From Rhynchopus sp. YZ270_cl-10 (taxonomy: Eukaryota > Euglenozoa > Diplonemea > Diplonemida > Diplonemidae): DNA of 64,000 nucleotides. The position numbers and the translations under genes were made by a program. The notes under the pieces are model-generated. The model did not search any database. It worked only from the letters and a program-made list of their open reading frames with translations, and was not told the origin of the DNA. Positions 1 through 10,414 of the stretch are shown here, one piece after another (within the stretch, counting starts at the first letter, position 1; each line of letters begins with the position of its first letter). The stretch is from contig OZ037861.1 in the NCBI GenBank assembly GCA_964035575.1, positions 930,001 through 994,000 on the forward strand, in the 5' to 3' direction.

Positions 1-531
1 GTATCATAAGCCCGCTGTGCAGAACAAAGCGAGGAACCTTAAAACACTACCTGCGTGGTGGCTGAATTCACATCCCTTAGAATTACCAGAATTCAGCCTT
101 TGTTGAAGTAACGTACATACTTGTATGTGCGTGTCACGCTTCTCCATCCTTAAATGGGTGCACTGCTTCACTGCAGCGGGTAAGCCTCTCTCGACTAGTG
201 CAAACTTAAGAATTTTCTGCTGTAACTTACCAAAATCGATTTTCTTTCACCCCAAACACCCGCAACACCCCACCTGCTACTTCGGTAGCCTGTGTTGTTG
301 GGAGTTGGTTCTCATGTTGATCCCCAGTGTTTTGCACTGCTTCTTCTGAGCCCAACGCTGTTTGGCCTGTCGACGTAATAAATACGAAGACAGGGCGGCG
401 GTGCCAACAATTTTCCGATGATGTAACGTTTATCTGATTGATTTATCGTTTGATATACCTTGTGTGCTACTTCATGCACACCCAAGAAAGGTTATTGAAC
501 GGTACTTTCAAGCGATACTTCGTTATGTCAT
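1..531. other. Left-edge spacer with no recognised gene
   Basis: Only short open frames without family resemblance occur here. I see no RNA gene and no repeat shared with the rest of the window. Confidence 0.5.
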
Positions 532-534
532 TGG

Positions 535-592
535 GGGTACCTGGGTACCTGGGTACCTGGGTACCTGGGTACCTGGGTACCTGGGTACCTGG
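535..592. repeat. 8-bp tandem repeat (GGGTACCT)n
   Basis: About seven head-to-tail copies of GGGTACCT. The unit contains the palindrome GGTACC. It resembles in composition the ACAGGTAC satellite 1.4 kb downstream. Confidence 0.9.
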
Positions 593-600
593 TGCCTGTA

Positions 601-647
601 TTTTGACAGGTGGTACCTGTCAAAATGACAGGTACCACCTGTCAAAA
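601..647. repeat. Perfect 22-bp inverted repeat with 3-base loop
   Basis: The arms at 601-622 and 626-647 are exact reverse complements around the spacer AAA. The motif ACCTGTCA recurs in the arms and again at about 652 and 677. Possible protein-binding or cruciform site; function unknown. Confidence 0.85.
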
Positions 648-707
648 ATTTTCACCTGTCATATTACTAGTAAAATCACCTGTCATGGTCATAACTAGTC
701 CGTCGTG

Positions 708-1885
708 TACGACTCCAGCCATTTTTTGCGCACGGAAAATTCATTTGGCATTATCTGGTCATCTCCAAGGCAACTGCGGGTGAAAAACACCCTCAGAGTG
801 GGTCACAGGGGGCCTGTGGGTCGAAAAACGACCCAGAAGCCACCCCAGAATACAAAAAAATGGAAAAAAATAGTGAAAAAACGGCTTTTTTCACGTTTTG
901 GCCACTTTGGGCAAAATAGCGATTTTTCGAGAAAAAAATCAAAAACCGGGATATTTTTTGACATCACAAAGCCTCCTTTGGCACAAATATACCCCAAAAG
1001 TGGCCTGTGAGTCCATTCCAACCTGTTTTGGACATATTTGACACTTTTGGAAGTGTTTTTTTGGTGTTTTTAGGTCAAAAAAATGCCCAAGACGTCCCCA
1101 AGACATCCCCAAGACACTTTGCACACCCCCTGTTACGGTCATATTTTTTTCGTTTTTTTGCCTGAAACCCCCAAAATACCCCTCCCGGACCCCACATAGT
1201 CCCGAATATCCATCACACACCCACTCAGAGTGAGTAGAAGCACCCCAAAAAAAATATTTTTTAAAGCCCTTCAACTTCAACATGGATGCTGCCGAAACTG
1301 AAGCACAATTTTAGGGCTTTAAAAAATATTTTTTTTGGGGTGCTTCTACTCACTCTGAGTGGGTGTGTGATGGATATTCGGGACTATGTGGGGTCCGGGA
1401 GGGGTATTTTGGGGGTTTCAGGCAAAAAAACGAAAAAAATATGACCGTAACAGGGGGTGTGCAAAGTGTCTTGGGGATGTCTTGGGGACGTCTTGGGCAT
1501 TTTTTTGACCTAAAAACACCAAAAAAACACTTCCAAAAGTGTCAAATATGTCCAAAACAGGTTGGAATGGACTCACAGGCCACTTTTGGGGTATATTTGT
1601 GCCAAAGGAGGCTTTGTGATGTCAAAAAATATCCCGGTTTTTGATTTTTTTCTCGAAAAATCGCTATTTTGCCCAAAGTGGCCAAAACGTGAAAAAAGCC
1701 GTTTTTTCACTATTTTTTTCCATTTTTTTGTATTCTGGGGTGGCTTCTGGGTCGTTTTTCGACCCACAGGCCCCCTGTGACCCACTCTGAGGGTGTTTTT
1801 CACCCGCAGTTGCCTTGGAGATGGCCAGATAATGCCAAATGAATTTTCCGTGCGTTTGGTCCCAGCCAAAATGGCTGGAGTCGTA
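708..1885. mobile_element. Foldback element with ~560-bp arms
   Basis: The left arm (708-1270) and right arm (1313-1885) are near-perfect reverse complements separated by a 42-bp loop. The outer ends read TACGACTCCAGCCATTTT. The right arm has about 18 bp more near its outer end than the left. The open frames in the arms are mirror images of each other and are not genes. No transposase is present and no target-site duplication is visible. Best described as a non-autonomous foldback or long-TIR MITE; the near identity of the arms suggests a young element or arm-to-arm conversion. Confidence 0.85.
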
Positions 1886-2008
1886 TCCCCTAGGCATAGG
1901 TGCCCGGCGAGTTAAAACAACTCGGCAACTCGCCCAAATTCGGCCAACAACTCGCCCATTTTTTTTGGGCGAGTTGTTTTTTTTTGGGATTTTTTATGGC
2001 TACAAAAA

Positions 2009-2403
2009 CACAGGTACACAGGTACACAGGTACACAGGTACACAGGTACACAGGTACACAGGTACACAGGTACACAGGTACACAGGTACACAGGTACACA
2101 GGTACACAGGTACACAGGTACACAGGTACACAGGTACACAGGTACACAGGTACACAGGTACACAGGTACACAGGTACACAGGTACACAGGTACACAGGTA
2201 CACAGGTACACAGGTACACAGGTACACAGGTACACAGGTACACAGGTACACAGGTACACAGGTACACAGGTACACAGGTACACAGGTACACAGGTACACA
2301 GGTACACAGGTACACAGGTACACAGGTACACAGGTACACAGGTACACAGGTACACAGGTACACAGGTACACAGGTACACAGGTACACAGGTACACAGGTA
2401 CAC
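2009..2403. repeat. 8-bp satellite (ACAGGTAC)n, ~49 copies
   Basis: Uninterrupted head-to-tail ACAGGTAC. Because the unit is 8 bp the translation cycles every 24 bp and stays open in several frames on both strands, which gives long artefactual open frames. The homogeneity indicates recent expansion. Confidence 0.95.
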
Positions 2404-2885
2404 CACATCACGTTTTATCTCGTGCATCCCACGCTTCACAGCTGGTCTGTGAATGTGCGCTTTGTGTGGTTTTGTGTATCCCAAAGGAAGTCGTCGCCCA
2501 AAGCATTTTGACTAAACGTGTGAACGTTGTGAACCTGGAATCGATAGCAGACAGGAAAAGAGGATGGGCAGGCAGCGCCTGCCCGACCTGTGTGAAGTGA
2601 ATCAGTGATTGCCTGACAGATGTCTGGGGAACCGTGTGTTCTGTGTGTATCCATGTACGGAGTATATCCCATTCCCCCCAGCAATTACCAAAAGTGCACG
2701 GTGGCCCATGGACCACCGCGACCTAGTTACCACCTATGACTAGTCATATGACAAGGTGCATGTAATGAGTGGCGTTTGGCCTTAGCCCTGGTTGTTTTTC
2801 TTGAGATTATGTGTTGTACCAACGTTACATGTGTGTAACCTTACAACGTCACCTCCCATCCCTGTATGTTTTTGCCTGTATAAAT

Positions 2886-3002
2886 GGGCGAGTTGTGGCC
2901 GAGTTGTGGCCGAGTTGTGGCCGAGTTGTGCCGAGTATAGGGCGAGTTGTGCCGAGTATAGGGCGAGTTGTGGCCGAGTTGTCCGAGTTTTGGGCGAGTT
3001 GT
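2886..3002. repeat. Degenerate CGAGTTG-rich tandem repeats
   Basis: Irregular 11-18 bp units built on GGCCGAGTTGT and GCCGAGTATAGG. The same CGAGTTG words occur next to both termini of the host element, so they may be subterminal recognition repeats. Confidence 0.7.
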
Positions 3003-3290
3003 TAGGTGAAATCGTAAAGTTCCGACAACTCGCCCAAAAACGACTCGGCGGGCACCTATGCCTAGGGGGGGGGGGACCTAGTATACTACAGTGTACAGCA
3101 GCAAAAACCCATTCCGAGCTTTCGGTCCGGTACGTTGGCGGGGCATCTCCCCTCATATGTGTATATGTCCGGAAAATTTTCAGAAAAGTGCCGGGCATAT
3201 ACACGGGGGAGGGTAGGGAACCGTTTTTCTGCTTCACCCCACACTCACAACACCCACCAAGAAACAGAGAGACAAACAACAAAAAAATTA

Positions 3291-4355
3291 ATGGAACTGA
3301 CGGTTCGTACCTTTGGCAAGAGGCAGTATGCGATTGAGGTGGGTGAGGATGACACATCGGAGAAGTTGCGGGAGAAGGTGGCGTCTGCAACGGGGTTGTG
3401 CGAAGACGACTTTCACATGGAGTTTGGAGGGGAGGAAGTGGAGGACATCACGCAGCTGAGTGCTGGAGACACAGTTGTGCTGACGGAGGCGAAGGCGAAG
3501 AAGTACGAAGCCATTGCAGCACTTCACGCATTGGGTGAGAGAGACATCACAGCAGGAAGGTTGCAGGTGGTGACGGATGCGGAGGTGGCCACCTTGCTGC
3601 TGCAGGCAGAAGTTGCGACTGCGATACCTGATGGCTTCTTCGTATTCAGTGAAGTCACGTCCATTGATTTCAGCAACGTATCTGTTGTGGATGTGATTGG
3701 GGAGGGCTTCCTCCAGTACTGCAGGTCTTTGACAGCAGTGGACCTGAGTGGCTTGTCTGCACTCACCAGGATTGAGGATTATTTCCTATCTTCATGTTCA
3801 GCTTTGACTACAGTCAATCTGGCTGGCTTGCGGTCAGTCACCACAATAGGTAGTTGGTGTCTAGCAAATTGCACAGCACTGACCACAGTTGACCTAAGCG
3901 GCTTGTCTGCACTCACCAGGATTGAGGATTATTTCCTATATTCGTGTTCAGCTTTGACGACAGTGAATCTCATTGGATTGCGTGCAGTCACCTCAATAGG
4001 TAAATACTGCCTAGCTCGTTGCACAGCACTGACCGCAGTTGACCTAAGCGGCTTGTCTGCACTCACCACGATTGAGGATGATTTCTTATTTTTGTGTTCA
4101 GCAGTGACGACAGTAAATCTCACTGGCTTGAGTGCAGTCACCACAATTGGGACTTATTTCATGTTTCAATGCACAAACTTGAAGACTGTGCGTGGACTGG
4201 GCACGTGTAGCTACGTAGTGCAGTACCATGTGGCTTCTCATCGAGCATGGTGTCTATTCGGCTCAGCTCTTGAATGGACGTCGGATTTGGTCACTTGTAT
4301 CGCTTCTTTGGTTTTAGTGTATGCTGTGTACCTGGTTTACAAAGATCTTAATTAA
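3291..4355 (+). CDS. Ubiquitin-like / leucine-rich repeat / membrane-anchored protein
   Basis: The protein is 354 aa from the ATG at 3291. I prefer this start because the upstream extension has no ATG and covers non-coding spacer. Residues 1-63 resemble a ubiquitin-like fold (start MELTVRTFG, then a hydrophobic and acidic pattern ending near DTVVL). Residues ~95-310 are BspA-type leucine-rich repeats with a 25-residue period, for example LTTVDLSGLSALTRIEDYFL alternating with LTTVNLxGLxxVTTIG. Pairs of repeats form a 150-bp DNA unit repeated near 3740 and 3895, so the array grew by tandem duplication. A hydrophobic segment (~331-349, LVTCIASLVLVYAVYLVY) sits at the very end, suggesting a tail anchor with the LRRs in the cytosol; there is no signal peptide. 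The function is unknown, and a binding scaffold is a guess. Confidence 0.8.
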   Translation: MELTVRTFGKRQYAIEVGEDDTSEKLREKVASATGLCEDDFHMEFGGEEVEDITQLSAGDTVVLTEAKAKKYEAIAALHALGERDITAGRLQVVTDAEVATLLLQAEVATAIPDGFFVFSEVTSIDFSNVSVVDVIGEGFLQYCRSLTAVDLSGLSALTRIEDYFLSSCSALTTVNLAGLRSVTTIGSWCLANCTALTTVDLSGLSALTRIEDYFLYSCSALTTVNLIGLRAVTSIGKYCLARCTALTAVDLSGLSALTTIEDDFLFLCSAVTTVNLTGLSAVTTIGTYFMFQCTNLKTVRGLGTCSYVVQYHVASHRAWCLFGSALEWTSDLVTCIASLVLVYAVYLVYKDLN

Positions 4356-4607
4356 GATATGAGCGAAAACACCGTTTTTTAAGATCTTAAGCAAAACAAA
4401 AAAAAGCTTTCAAACTCCTCCCTTTCTATACACACGACGGCGAAGTACATGACTTTATGGTTTCACCGACCAACTTCACCCCATCAGCAACTTTGTCCCA
4501 TACCCACAATCTTCACCCCTCTAATCAGAATCACACTCCTTTTGTTTTTCCCCTCACCTGAGGGCCTCCCCCCTTTTTTTTCATCTTTTTTTTCAAAAAA
4601 ACACACA

Positions 4608-7199
4608 ATGTCACGCTGTGTTGCTCTTTTCGTAGGGGTCTTGGCATGCTCGATATGCGCTGCAGGGGACGATGCAGATCTGTTCGGCGGGCGCGCGCTG
4701 GTTGGGGGAAACGGCGGATTGATTGACATTTACGACCGATTCTTTCCCGCCGAGGTGTCGCCCTTTGTTGGATGCGATGATGTGGCGGCTGTCCTGGACT
4801 GTCTCGCCTTCTGTACTGATGGGTCGGTCTACGAGGCCTGCAGCGCAGACCAATTCCTCCCGACGCTTGCCCCCAGCTTCACCGCAAAACGCTTCTACAG
4901 CTCCGTCGACGTAGCCGGGCTCCGCTCCCTCAGGGCACCCTACGGCGCGGATTTCGTTATCGTCGAAAAATCGGACAGCATTTTATTAGTTCGACCAAAC
5001 GTTCTCCGTGAAGGCTCCTCAGTAATAGCGTATAATTCCATAGATACCCGCAGGGCAGGAATCTCTGATATCAACGCTGTGAAGGCAACCGCCGCCAATG
5101 GCGAATGTTTCTTCGCTGTAGAGGGCGACGTACTGAAGAAATTCAAGCCCTTTTCTGGCGGGAACTCTGTAGCAGAGAAGAACCTTCGGGACCTCTCTGT
5201 GCTTGCTGATGGTGACAATGTTGTCGCCCTTTCCGCTGGCCTCTGCAGCGACGAATCGAGCATAGTGTATCTCATGTACACCTCGAATGGCGATCCCCAT
5301 ACCATTCAGTTCGATATGCTGCTAGAAACCCCAAGCTTCGAGGAAAAAACGCTTATGTTTGAGGACGGTGATGTGACCGGGTCTTCTGCGCATATGCGAT
5401 TGGAGTATCTTACCGGGTTTGATACTTTGTTTGCGTTGACGCCACATGCTGTGGTAAGCGGAACGGCCCGGACCGTTGCAGACATGCCGCAAAGGGTTGA
5501 GGTTGTGGGTGAGGTGGCGTACTTTCTTCGTCTTGGTGGAGGGTTCAGCGCAGTCTGCCTTGACGCTCCGGCGCACCAGGCGCAGGCCCAGTTTTTCCCA
5601 CTCGAATACCCCCGACTTACGGAAATATCGAACACCTTATCTGCCCCTTCTCACTCCCCCCGCCCCGCAGTTTTCCTCGTTGCAGACCCATCTGGGGTGA
5701 CGGTCTTCTCATTGGAACAGCCAAGAGAGGCGACCCCAGAAATTCGGATTTCAGATGGCACCTTGTTGTGGTCTGCTATTGCGACAGATGCCGTGGTTTT
5801 GGCATATACAAATGAACTAAAAACCCTCCGTTTTAACGAAACCCTCCAAAACAGCGAGATCGTCTCCACCGCAGTGCCGAGCCTCACTGCAGACTCATGC
5901 ACCGGGCATGCGGTTATCTCATACAACACAGCGGTTTTGGTTGCCTGCTGGGTTTCCGGGGCGCAGACCTACCCGAAAGGGGTGATTCGGGCGCTCCCCA
6001 TGGTATTTTATAAGATTACACCAGATGGCCTTGAAGAAGTTACCGCTCAGGTTTATTGGGGTACCCCGTCGAATTCAGCGACGGCAGTTAAGGTTGGATC
6101 TCATGGGGTGTTTTCGGCGAGAGGAGGAGGGTTGAACTTCACTGCGTGGACCGATACGTATATTACAACGCTCGATGTGACCGCGTTGACGAAGGATGTG
6201 CAGGCCACCCCTGCGGAGCTTACTATGCTTTCAGAGACCGACTATCTTGAGAAATTTGAGGACTATGTTGCCAACCAAGCGTTCCCCATGGATATAGCAG
6301 GGAAGGTAACGTACAATGGGGTGTACCTCCCGGGATCCGATCCGGCGCTGGCGGAGGGGGTGAAAGAAATGCTGCAGGGCCTCAAATTTGTGCGTTTTTT
6401 AAGCGAAAACGCGACCGGAGGGGATGTGACGGAGGTGGTTCTTATTTTTGAAGAAGAAACACAGAGTCACATTGCTACAGTATCATTTGAGGCGTTCCGT
6501 CCTGCATTTGGCCTGCATTTTGCTCATATCATAGACGGTACTGTTAGAGAACGTTGCACCCTATTCGTACCACAAACGAAAGGAATCGTGGAGTTCATTA
6601 TTACCCAGAGGGTTTATGGAGAGAGAGAAGACGAACCCACGCGACCCTCAGGAATCATCGTGGAGTCGGTCCAATCCGCAGGACTGACGTTAGGTGAGGC
6701 CCCAGCGTACTCCGCGTTGACCGCCAAATGGGCGACTCTCATGGACCTTCATGTGCACAACTCTGCGAAAGGTTTGGTGTACTTTCTCACCTTCCCCTCA
6801 GGGGTGGAGCTGGTAGGTGCTCCTGCAGATAGGGTCACGTCGTCGCCGCCTACACCTGCTCCGGAAACGGAAACTCCGCAGGAAGGAAGTGGAGGGGGTG
6901 CGACCACCGAAGTGCCTGAGACTGTTGCACCGATGTCGAGTGGGAGTGGGTCAGGTGCAGAGACAGGAACTCCAAAGAATACTGAAGTGCCGATCCCCCC
7001 TACTGAGGAGCCCGAAGGAAGTGGAGGTGGCGGAGTCCACGTCGAGCCGAATGCAGACAATAAAAACAACGGCTTCTCGGTGGTGCTTGCGATCATCGCG
7101 GTAGTGTGCCTGGTGTGTCTGTGTGGTGTGACGATCTGTGTGCGTCGTGTCAAGAAGGGTGCGGGAGGCGATAGCTATGAGATGGTGATTATGTCGTGA
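4608..7199 (+). CDS. Large type I membrane protein, unknown family
   Basis: The protein is 863 aa, starting at the ATG at 4608, which begins a good signal peptide (MSRCVALFVGVLACSICAAG). The in-frame upstream extension is pyrimidine-rich leader. The ectodomain (~20-745) has few cysteines and many beta-type hydrophobic stretches. It is followed by a Pro/Thr/Ser/Gly-rich stalk (~770-820) with repeated EGSGGG and ETxTP motifs, likely O-glycosylated. A transmembrane helix (~823-845, ending CLCGVTICV) and a short basic tail (RRVKKG...) follow. The layout fits a surface receptor or adhesin. I recognise no catalytic motif and do not assign a family. A pyrimidine tract with AG lies just upstream. Confidence 0.8.
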   Translation: MSRCVALFVGVLACSICAAGDDADLFGGRALVGGNGGLIDIYDRFFPAEVSPFVGCDDVAAVLDCLAFCTDGSVYEACSADQFLPTLAPSFTAKRFYSSVDVAGLRSLRAPYGADFVIVEKSDSILLVRPNVLREGSSVIAYNSIDTRRAGISDINAVKATAANGECFFAVEGDVLKKFKPFSGGNSVAEKNLRDLSVLADGDNVVALSAGLCSDESSIVYLMYTSNGDPHTIQFDMLLETPSFEEKTLMFEDGDVTGSSAHMRLEYLTGFDTLFALTPHAVVSGTARTVADMPQRVEVVGEVAYFLRLGGGFSAVCLDAPAHQAQAQFFPLEYPRLTEISNTLSAPSHSPRPAVFLVADPSGVTVFSLEQPREATPEIRISDGTLLWSAIATDAVVLAYTNELKTLRFNETLQNSEIVSTAVPSLTADSCTGHAVISYNTAVLVACWVSGAQTYPKGVIRALPMVFYKITPDGLEEVTAQVYWGTPSNSATAVKVGSHGVFSARGGGLNFTAWTDTYITTLDVTALTKDVQATPAELTMLSETDYLEKFEDYVANQAFPMDIAGKVTYNGVYLPGSDPALAEGVKEMLQGLKFVRFLSENATGGDVTEVVLIFEEETQSHIATVSFEAFRPAFGLHFAHIIDGTVRERCTLFVPQTKGIVEFIITQRVYGEREDEPTRPSGIIVESVQSAGLTLGEAPAYSALTAKWATLMDLHVHNSAKGLVYFLTFPSGVELVGAPADRVTSSPPTPAPETETPQEGSGGGATTEVPETVAPMSSGSGSGAETGTPKNTEVPIPPTEEPEGSGGGGVHVEPNADNKNNGFSVVLAIIAVVCLVCLCGVTICVRRVKKGAGGDSYEMVIMS

Positions 7200-7462
7200 G
7201 GTGGGGGGGGGGAAGGGAGGAAGGGAGGGGGCGCGGGGTCTCGGGGGGGTGGGGGTTTTGGAAAAAAATGTTAGCTTCGCCTTCTTGCTTTGGGGGTCAA
7301 AACCTAATGAGATGATTTTTTTTTTTTGCCACGCGGCAACTTTTTGCATGAGCTCGACTGAGATGCGTTTTAGCACTTAGCATTTCGATTTTTTTTGTTG
7401 GAAAGGAAGGATGTACGTGTTACACCCTTTAGTGCTTACTGTTTGTGATATAAATAGTAAGT

Positions 7463-8517
7463 ATATGGCAGCGTCCGCGAAAGACCCCCCCCTAAAGCTA
7501 ACATCCATGCTTATTGGTATTTCACTAATTAAAATTTTGGTATTTTATAAGATTTTTTTTTTAAATGAACTCAGAGTTAAGTTTCTGAGTTCATTAAAAA
7601 AAAAATCGGTGAAAAATTCCGAGTAGGTATTAATTTAGATAGGAAAAGCTATGTCAACAGCTATGTGTCCCCTTATTTTACCTGTAAATACTAAGGATAT
7701 ACAAGGAAATCCTCACAAACACCCATATAACCACCCATAGAACAACACAACAGGGGGAAATGTAATCACCAGCCAAAGCATTCGCTCAGGAGCTGAAAAC
7801 CCGGCCTTTCCGAGGCCTAAAAAACTTCGCCGAGCTGCAGGTGTATGCAGGGGTCCACTGGCAGGGGGGCAAAGGGTGGGGCGCGAGGAGCTGGATGCGC
7901 GAGGTGTGTAGCTCGAAGCATATGTCCCTCCATATGCAGAAGACAACCACCAGGAGAAAAGGGGTGTCCGCCGTTTACTACTCCTGTAGTTGCATCAGCG
8001 ACACCCTCAGGACAGTGACAGCGAGACGGAGGAGGAAGAGGAGGAACAGGCGGACAATTGTCTGCAACTCTTGGAGAGACTCATCACGGAGGTCAATAGG
8101 GTCACTCAAAAAAGGGGGTTTTCTGCGAGAAAGTCGACATCGCCGCAGACGACCCGGAGCGTGAAGCTCTTTCGCGCTCTATTTAGAGTGTTCGGAGGGG
8201 GCGACAAGCCTCCACCCCCCCTTTCCTCCCCCCCTTTTTGATAATGGGTTTAGAGACAGATATTAGTGAATTCCTTCCTATATCCTTAGTATTTACAGGT
8301 AAAATAAGGGGACACATAGCTGCTGACATAGCTTTTCCTATCTAAATTAATACCTACTCGGAATTTTTCACCGATTTTTTTTTTAATGAACTCAGAAACT
8401 TAACTCTGAGTTCATTGTAAAAAAAAATCTTATAAAATACCAAAATTTTAATTAGTGAAATACCAATAAGCATGGATGTTAGCTTTAGGGGGGGGTCTTT
8501 CGCGGACGCTCCCATAT
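7463..8517. mobile_element. Element with ~250-bp terminal inverted repeats
   Basis: Sequence 7463-7712 (from ATATGGCAGCGTCCGCG) returns in reverse complement at 8268-8517 with few differences. The central ~555 bp is GC-rich and unlike the AT-rich arms. It contains open stretches such as MHQRHPQDSDSETEEEEEEQ and continuing to ~8241, plus a second frame from ~7790. No transposase motif is seen. Long arms around unrelated, possibly captured coding-like sequence resemble Mutator-type elements that pick up gene fragments. No clear target duplication was found, so the family is unassigned. Confidence 0.8.
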
Positions 8518-9106
8518 GAATGTATTTTGTTGGGGTGGACAAAACTCCATCTTTTGATTGAAAGAATATCTTAATCATTTTTGTGCGTTTTGCGATTGCT
8601 ATTGATGCGTTCGTGCGGGTGTGTGTTCACGAAACACACATTCGCTTTTTTGTTTTTTTACCCCTTCTTCTGCGCACGTGACTATTTTTCTCCCTCTCTC
8701 CAAAAGCAAATGGTGGTAAAGACTAGAATAGAAGCATACACAAAACCCAAAGGAATTATCAAAAAAAAATAAACAGTGGAGATTGCACAAACTGTGGCAA
8801 CACAACCGAGGCAACTACACTACAACAATTTATCACAGTGTTTCCCACGGTGAGATTTTGGGGTGAGAAATCTCACAAAAAAAAAAAAAAAAAAAAAGTG
8901 AGGTGAGCAGGGATGTTGCTAAACCGCGTAGTGGAATTCCAAAATCCTTGAGAGGTCGTTTTTTTTACGGGAAATTTTACGTGGGGAAGTCGTTTTTTTT
9001 ACGGGAAATTTTACGCGGGAAAATCCTTTTTTTTTCCGGGAAATTTTGAGGAGTCTTTTTTTTTTTACGGGAAAATTCTGTAGGGTTGACCCGGGAGGCT
9101 GTACCT

Positions 9107-9282
9107 TCAATTTTTTTTTTTGCCTGCGGCGCCATTTTTCATTTTTTGCTCCGCAAAAAGGGTTCGTTGAGTGACTGCTCTGTGGTGTAAATAGCTATAT
9201 TTTTACACCGTACCCTAATTTTTTTCGCCTGCGGCGCCATTTTATATTATTTTTTTTTGCTTCGCAAAAAAAAATTCAGTTC
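9107..9282 (-). repeat. Dispersed GC-palindrome repeat, copy 1
   Basis: Modular repeat. A GCCTGCGGCGCCATTTT box plus a TTTTTGCTCCGCAAAAA hairpin occurs twice, flanking a middle piece that contains GTGTAAA and CACCGTACCCTAA. Related copies lie at 10415-10600 (same orientation), 14411-14530 and 37725-37835 (opposite orientation). The hairpins could fold in RNA. No coding capacity. Confidence 0.8.
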
Positions 9283-9321
9283 TGTATGTTCCCGATGGTA
9301 CTTGTCTTCTGAAGGAAAAGT

Positions 9322-9590
9322 ACAAAGTGAACGTGGGGGCAGTTTGCGTAGTTGCAAACTTTGCTGCATGTTGTGACCCCACCATTTGACGGACGGAGCA
9401 CGTCGAACCCAATAAGGAGTGAGAAAGAAGGATATGGCCAAAGAAAAAAGTAGCGTACCGTGCGCCTGCGGCGCAAGCTTGCATTACACCCTTCTTATGA
9501 CATAGTTTGGCTGCGAAAAAAGTGCAATTTTAAGCGCAATTTTGAAATGTGGCGTACCGTGGCTTCGCCAGAACGCGGTTTTTTCGAAGT
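9322..9590. repeat. Dispersed repeat shared with ~32.9 kb
   Basis: Sequence from GTACAAAGTGAACGTGGGGG through GTAGCGTACCGTGCGCCTG and TACCGTGGCTTCGCCAG matches 32924-33180 over roughly 250 bp with moderate divergence. A small piece (CGCCGCAGGCGCACGGTACG) also occurs inverted near 13820. No open frame is conserved between copies, so it is a non-coding repeat. Confidence 0.75.
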
Positions 9591-10414
9591 TTTCTTGGAA
9601 AATGGGGACACTCTCGCACGGGTTTTGTAGGCTGCACCGGTAGTGCACTCCCCGTCTTTGGTTGCTGTTGAACAAGGATTCTCTCTCCTGACTACATCTA
9701 CGCAAAGAGACGCCACCGCCTTTCTCACAGCACTATTGAGAAGCTGATGGTTCTTCATGAACAGGCACCGAGTTTAACAACGAAAAGATGGGGAATATTC
9801 TTGAACACGCTGTTGCCTTGTTTCTCAGCACAAGCGTAACAGGTTCAAGAGAAAACGGAGGTGTTCCTGCTGATGGCGGAGGAGTTGGAAGACTTCGCTC
9901 CCCGTATTTGCTTTCGGAATTGAGCTTCTGAGGACCTTTTTCGCGCGCAGCGCGAATTTTTTTTTCTCCAAAACTGGTGCTTTCGGAAGTCGGTCAACGA
10001 CCTGTCAATATCAGGGGGTGTGTGTATAGAGTCCCTGTGTCAGCGACCTGTCAGCGACCTGTCAATATCGACCCCTCCCGGAGCACCAAAAACGAAAGAA
10101 ATTGGACGTGGGGTTCTCAAAATTTTCGGGGAAAACGGCATATTTAGCGATAAGTGTGTTCGAAACGTATCATGTGGGCAAAAAAATTATGATTTTCACC
10201 ACCAGACATGGGCCAGGGTCGAAAAATGTACCTTTTTCCCGTGTAAAAAAACCCGTAAAAAAACCCGAATTCCAAGCCCAAAAAGTGCGATTTTCGTAAC
10301 TGTTTAGCGTCAGGTCTGGAGGTGAGAAATCTCACCTGCAGGGAAAAAAAAAAAAAAAAAAATCATGGTTGAACCACGGGAGTACCATGGGGAACTGGGT
10401 TGCTGACCGCACCA

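Larger units (their letters stand above)
1887..3068. mobile_element. TIR-ended element carrying satellite DNA
   Basis: The ends are inverted copies of CCCCTAGGCATAGGTGCCC (left 1887-1905; reverse complement near 3049-3068), continuing into CGAGTT-rich sequence on both sides. Inside are the 8-bp satellite (2009-2403), a single-copy stretch (2404-2880) and CGAGTTG-rich degenerate repeats (2886-3002). No transposase frame is present. The left end abuts the preceding foldback with no gap. I could not find a clear target-site duplication. Confidence 0.7.

Noticed and set aside
1839-2600. Long open frames in several phases on both strands across the ACAGGTAC array
   Set aside because: They exist only because the 8-bp satellite has no stop in those frames. 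No leader, codon bias or conserved flank.
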